From NCBI GenBank assembly GCA_046318415.1, contig JBKCUK010000002.1, forward strand, positions 1 through 27,913: a stretch of 27,913 nucleotides of DNA, given 5' to 3'. The notes below the pieces were generated by a model. That model ran no database searches, was not told the DNA's origin, and saw nothing but the letters and a program-made list of their open reading frames with translations. How positions within the stretch are numbered: position 1 is the first letter of the stretch; every line of letters begins with the position of its first letter. The DNA comes from JBKCUK01 sp046318415 (GTDB taxonomy: Bacteria; Pseudomonadota; Alphaproteobacteria; Caedimonadales; Caedimonadaceae). Shown in pieces: positions 24,113-27,913 of this stretch. The position numbers were made by a program, and so were the translations under genes.

Positions 24113-27100
24113 ATGCGCAAAACACTGCTAACGTGGCTGGCTCCTCTGGCCCGCGGACCTACACAAATATGTGAATTATCATGTAAAAATTTAACGCTGC
24201 ACCTGGCAACATCGTGGCGCGCCTGTTGCCTGCTGACCTTGTACGGCCGTCGTTATGGCCCTACAGGTCACGCAGATCCTATCAAGCATGCAGATGCCCC
24301 CAGTGCGCGGCTTAAACTAATCCAAAAACTGCACCATGCGCGCAAGAGTGACACACCCATGGGAGCAAAGAAAAGCGCCCTCATGCGCCTTGGTGGGAAT
24401 ACTCTGCTGCGCGCTGAAATGGGAAGTAACCTGTGGTTTAAAGCCACACGAGATCTAAATCTTGCGCGCAAGAGTGACGCGCCCGTGGGATCAGGGAAGA
24501 ACGCCATCACGCGCTTCGTAAGGGATCTGCTGCGCCCTCAAATGGGACGTAACCCGTGGCTTGTATCCATCCATCTATACCTTACACGCCAAATCCATGT
24601 GCTGATTACAAAAACGCGAAGGGCATTTAGGCTCCCAGGCAAGAATACTCTACTGCGCTCTCATATCAGCCACAGAAGGCTTCAATCTCTCTCCTATGGA
24701 CAACTGAGACCACAAAACGATCTGTTTATTGCAAAAAACCCAAAGAAAGTCATCCGTCACAGCAGCGGCCCAACTGAGAAACACAAAAGCCCCGGCAGAG
24801 CGATCCTCACGGCCCTAGCCCTCCTTCTTGCGTCCCATACCCCAAGTCAGGCCACCAACATCGCTCCCGGTTTGGCTTCTGGCCTCATCATTGTCATAGG
24901 TGTCCCAAATATTAGTTCTAACAGTGTTAGCTTGGTGCGCTCTGACACAGGAGCGGCACTCGCAACGCTAACAGCCGCCACCTATAATTTTGATTCTCCT
25001 CGGGTGGTGAATTTTAGCCCTGATGGCTCCCAAATCTGGGTCGGGAATCAGGGCACTACCAACATTGGGGTTCGAGTCATCAATCCCATCAATAACACTT
25101 TGATTCAATCGGTGACCAGCCTCAACAGCACCAATTTATCGGGTATTTTCGATGTGGTCTTTAGCCAAGACGGCACTAAGGCTTATGCAACCGGTAATAC
25201 CAATGGCAATCTTTTCTTTATCAATACCAGCGATCGCACCAGTTTTGCGACACCCCTGAGTGTGGGCGCAGGCGCAGATCGTGCAGCCTTAAATACCGCG
25301 GGCGATCGTCTTTTCGTTTGTGCTTTTACCGCCAACCAGGTTAGCGTGATCGATACATCAACAAACACCACCAGCGCGACCATCACCCAGAGTAGTGGTG
25401 TGGCCCTCAACGGACCAACGGCTGTTGCTACGAATCCTGACGGTACGGAGATCTATTTTACCCAGCTATCCGGTGGCAGATTGAGTCGCATCAATACGAG
25501 CAACATCAGCAACGCCGGAACAACAACGATCGGCTCAGGGCTCAGCAACCCTATAGGCATTGCTTTTCACCCTGACTCGACCACTCAAAGGGGCTATTTA
25601 GCCCCCCATGCTGGCGGCGGACTTCACCCCGTTAACACCTCAACGGATACGGTGGGGGCTGTTGTATCCTCTGGCGGGGCCACTCACAGTGTCGCAATGA
25701 GTCCTGAAGGCTCTCGTGCCTATGTTTCTGACACCTCCAACTCTCGGTTTCGGGTCTTCGACACCTCAACGGCCACCCTCACCAACCCAGGCCCATGGAT
25801 CACTGTCGGCAGCACCCCCATCTATCTTTGCACCAGTCCCCTTTATATTAACGGCACCTATTCGGTGGGCTCAGACGCAACGCTGACCAGCAACGGCTTT
25901 GGCCTTAATCCAACACGGGGTAATTTCGTTAACTTTGCCGGCGGAACCCTGCAGGCATCCGCAAGCTTCAGCACAGCCAAGCCTTTTAGTTTTGTGGGTC
26001 TCAACGGAATTGGCTCTGGCGGCACCATTAACACCAACGGTTTTAATGTCACCCTCAATGGCCGGGTCTCAGGCAGCCAGAGCTTTACCAAATCGGGCAC
26101 CGGAACCCTCATCCTCAATGCGGCCAACACCTACAGCGGCAGCACCACCATCAGCGGCGGGACGTTGCGTGCCGGATCCAGCACGGCTCTTGGCAATAAC
26201 TCGGCGCTCACCGTGGGGGCAAGTGGCACCCTGGATGTCAATGGCCAAACCCTCTCGGCCGGTTCTCTGGCAGGTTCAGCAGGGGGCATTGTCACCAACT
26301 CCTCTGCGAGTCTTGCCACATTAACGGTGGGCGGAGATAACACGAATACCACCTATAGCGGGGTTCTACAAAATGGGACAGGGGGACTCAATCTCACAAA
26401 AACGGGCACAGGAATATTGACCCTTTCTGGAGGCAACTCAGCTTATACGGGAACCATCACCGTGAATCAGGGAGATCTTATCCAGGGCGCCCTTAATGGC
26501 ATACGCGGGAATTTAGTTTCTTCAAGTGCTAACACCCCAAGCATTGATCTTGGCAATTTCAATACCACCCTGCTCTCTCTCAATACGGTAGCTGGGGTTA
26601 CGGTATCCATCACAGGAGTTGGCACCACGCTAACGCTACAGGGCGATAGCACAGTAGTCGATGGGTTTTACGGTGATGGTGGTCTAACAGTAGCAGGAGG
26701 CACAACAACACTGGGCGATGGATCAGTATTTTCTGGCAGGCTCTATAATAACGGCGCTACCACCATTAATAGTGGCGCAACTCTTAGAAGCACTGGTGCT
26801 GTACTTTTTGATCCCTCAAAAACTTCAAACTTAATCATTAATGGGATTCTCACATTGGACAATATTGGTGATGAATACCTGCAAAATCCATTGAGTGGTT
26901 CGGGCACTTTAAACGTAAACTTAAACTCTATTACTAGCAGTAAATTCTTTTCAGGAAATAGCAGCACCTTCTCAGGCACATATAACATCCAAAGAGGTCG
27001 CGTAGTTGCCAACACTGCAATAAATGCTTTTGGCAGCACCTCCCGAATGAACCTCAGTGGTGGCGCCAATGCAATCTTAAATCTCAATGGCAATAGCATC

Positions 27101-27913
27101 TCCATTGGCTCCCTTGAGGGCACGGCAGGCTCAATCGTCAACAGCGGGACTGCCGGTGCTGTCACCCTTACCATGGGTGGTGGAAATAGAGACACCACCT
27201 TTGCAGGCGCCATTCAAAATGGCTCAGGCACCATCGCCCTGACCAAAACCGGAACGGGCCTTCAAATCCTTACCGGCACCAACACCTATACCGGCAGCAC
27301 CACCATCAGTGGTGGCACGCTGCAAATCGGCAATGCGAACAGTGCCAGCACCCTGGGCAGCGGTACGTACAGCGGCGCCATCTCCATCGCTTCTGGAGCA
27401 ACCCTTGGATTTAATAGCTCTTCCAGCCAAACCCTGTCAGGGGTTATCATAGGGACAGGAGGAGCCCTGTCGAAAAATGGCACAGGCACACTCACGCTGA
27501 GCAACGCAGGCAATACTTACAGTGGCGGCACAGTGCTCAACGGCGGCACCATCAGTATCGCTGCCGACGCCCCCCTAGGCGGCACCTCCAGCTCCCTGTA
27601 CTTTGATGGTGGAACACTGGCAACCACAGCAACATTCACACTCAGCGGCACCCGCGCCTTATCCTTCGGCAGTGCTGGCGGCATCTTTGCGCCTGCCTCT
27701 GGCACTACTCTTACTGTGAACAACAACATTTCAGGCTCAGGACCCCTTACAAAATCAGACACGGGCACGCTTATTCTCTCTGGCGCCAACACCTATATTG
27801 GGGGCACCACCATTAGTGCTGGAATACTAAGAACGGGCAATGACTCCGCGCTAAATACCAACCAGCCTGTCACCGTGGCAAGCGGCGCAACCCTCGACAT
27901 CAATGGCGCAACA
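24113..27913 (+). CDS. Large autotransporter-type surface protein with beta-propeller and PATR repeats (C-terminus beyond window)
   Basis: The frame stays open for 1267 codons to the window edge. Residues 1-227 form a Lys/Arg-rich region with degenerate tandem repeats. A hydrophobic segment ILTALALLLAS with a cleavage-like SQA/TN (about 230-248) follows and resembles a signal peptide. Residues of about 260-575 carry YVTN-type propeller repeats (FSPDGSQIWVGN, VSVIDTSTNT, MSPEGSRAYVSDTSNS). From about 590 on, Gly/Thr/Ser/Asn-rich beta-helix sequence includes PATR units of the pattern KTGTGTLxLxGxNTYxGxTTIxxGTL at about 659, 762, 1044, 1120 and 1213. Such passengers normally end in an outer-membrane beta-barrel, which would lie beyond the window. 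Likely role: cell-surface adhesion or host contact, inferred from the architecture only. The long pre-signal extension is unusual, and the start could be wrong. It follows the phosphate operon without evident functional link. Confidence 0.85.
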   Translation, partial: MRKTLLTWLAPLARGPTQICELSCKNLTLHLATSWRACCLLTLYGRRYGPTGHADPIKHADAPSARLKLIQKLHHARKSDTPMGAKKSALMRLGGNTLLRAEMGSNLWFKATRDLNLARKSDAPVGSGKNAITRFVRDLLRPQMGRNPWLVSIHLYLTRQIHVLITKTRRAFRLPGKNTLLRSHISHRRLQSLSYGQLRPQNDLFIAKNPKKVIRHSSGPTEKHKSPGRAILTALALLLASHTPSQATNIAPGLASGLIIVIGVPNISSNSVSLVRSDTGAALATLTAATYNFDSPRVVNFSPDGSQIWVGNQGTTNIGVRVINPINNTLIQSVTSLNSTNLSGIFDVVFSQDGTKAYATGNTNGNLFFINTSDRTSFATPLSVGAGADRAALNTAGDRLFVCAFTANQVSVIDTSTNTTSATITQSSGVALNGPTAVATNPDGTEIYFTQLSGGRLSRINTSNISNAGTTTIGSGLSNPIGIAFHPDSTTQRGYLAPHAGGGLHPVNTSTDTVGAVVSSGGATHSVAMSPEGSRAYVSDTSNSRFRVFDTSTATLTNPGPWITVGSTPIYLCTSPLYINGTYSVGSDATLTSNGFGLNPTRGNFVNFAGGTLQASASFSTAKPFSFVGLNGIGSGGTINTNGFNVTLNGRVSGSQSFTKSGTGTLILNAANTYSGSTTISGGTLRAGSSTALGNNSALTVGASGTLDVNGQTLSAGSLAGSAGGIVTNSSASLATLTVGGDNTNTTYSGVLQNGTGGLNLTKTGTGILTLSGGNSAYTGTITVNQGDLIQGALNGIRGNLVSSSANTPSIDLGNFNTTLLSLNTVAGVTVSITGVGTTLTLQGDSTVVDGFYGDGGLTVAGGTTTLGDGSVFSGRLYNNGATTINSGATLRSTGAVLFDPSKTSNLIINGILTLDNIGDEYLQNPLSGSGTLNVNLNSITSSKFFSGNSSTFSGTYNIQRGRVVANTAINAFGSTSRMNLSGGANAILNLNGNSISIGSLEGTAGSIVNSGTAGAVTLTMGGGNRDTTFAGAIQNGSGTIALTKTGTGLQILTGTNTYTGSTTISGGTLQIGNANSASTLGSGTYSGAISIASGATLGFNSSSSQTLSGVIIGTGGALSKNGTGTLTLSNAGNTYSGGTVLNGGTISIAADAPLGGTSSSLYFDGGTLATTATFTLSGTRALSFGSAGGIFAPASGTTLTVNNNISGSGPLTKSDTGTLILSGANTYIGGTTISAGILRTGNDSALNTNQPVTVASGATLDINGAT
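24338..24700 (+). repeat. Degenerate tandem repeat, unit about 120-126 bases (40-42 codons)
   Basis: Unit 1 (24338-24463) and unit 2 (24464-24583) both start GCGCGCAAGAGTGAC and share CTGCTGCGC followed by AAATGGGA and the CGTAACCCGTGG-type box. A third, weaker unit from 24584 retains AATACTCTACTGCGC. The tail of an earlier unit seems to precede 24338 (RLKLIQKLHH aligning with WFKATRDLNL). Length differences between units 1 and 2 are whole codons, which supports translation, but base differences fall on all three codon positions. Confidence 0.7.
26087..27840 (+). repeat. PATR-type autotransporter repeats, five clear units
   Basis: Units start near 26087, 26396, 27242, 27470 and 27749, each coding for a K-[TSN]-GTG-like turn followed by NTY-[ST]-G and a TTISGGTL-like strand. 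The DNA of units one and three is very similar over the GGCAGCACCACCATCAG core, so recombination between units is possible. Confidence 0.85.

Noticed and set aside
24268..24510. Minus-strand frame across the 42-codon repeats
   Set aside because: It also looks repetitive because it is antisense to tandem repeats; it lacks a ribosome binding site and the plus frame is open far longer.
24338..24700. CRISPR array
   Set aside because: The repeats are long, degenerate, directly adjacent and lie within an open frame; there are no short identical repeats with spacers and no cas genes.
25183..27792. Series of minus-strand Val/Pro/Leu-rich frames
   Set aside because: All are antisense to Gly/Thr/Asn-rich repeats of the surface protein, which yields such Pro/Val-rich shadows.

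Overview
The window reads as a chromosomal segment of an alphaproteobacterium. The gene content and gene order (addB-addA with tsaE, rpmH-rnpA-yidD-yidC-engB, mutS-murJ-trpS, pstSCAB-phoU) and the protein sequences fit that class. Several genes that often sit inside these clusters in free-living relatives are absent: the kinase and nucleotidyltransferase between tsaE and addB, argB after engB, and glnD between mutS and murJ. Together with a large autotransporter-type protein this hints at a streamlined, possibly host-associated lineage (Holosporales- or Rickettsiales-like). That placement is inference; no rRNA is present to prove it.

Layout. (1) 1-7477, minus strand: acpS, tsaE, addB, addA, dut and a partial secreted SH3-domain protein form one tight gene string with 4-13 base overlaps. 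It combines carrier-protein activation, tRNA modification, double-strand-break repair and dUTP removal. (2) 7722-11511, plus strand: a xanthine/guanine phosphoribosyltransferase, then rpmH, rnpA, yidD, yidC and engB, the conserved ribosome / RNase P / membrane-insertion cluster. (3) 11707-18645, minus strand: mutS, two adjacent murJ (lipid II flippase) genes and trpS. (4) 18792-23647, plus strand: pstS, pstC, pstA, pstB and phoU, the high-affinity phosphate uptake system with its regulator, divergent from mutS. (5) 23648-24112: a gene-poor stretch with inverted repeats and one doubtful small minus-strand ORF. (6) 24113 to the right edge, plus strand: an open frame of 1267 codons without a stop. 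It encodes a basic N-terminal extension with degenerate tandem repeats of about 42 residues, a signal-like hydrophobic segment, a YVTN-type beta-propeller, and then Gly/Thr/Ser/Asn-rich autotransporter (PATR) repeats. The C-terminus lies outside the window.

Most of the window is core housekeeping and ordinary. The parts worth a second look are the tandem pair of divergent murJ genes and the unusual architecture of the large surface protein, above all its repeat-bearing region ahead of the signal segment. I saw no tRNA, rRNA, CRISPR array, insertion sequence or phage genes.
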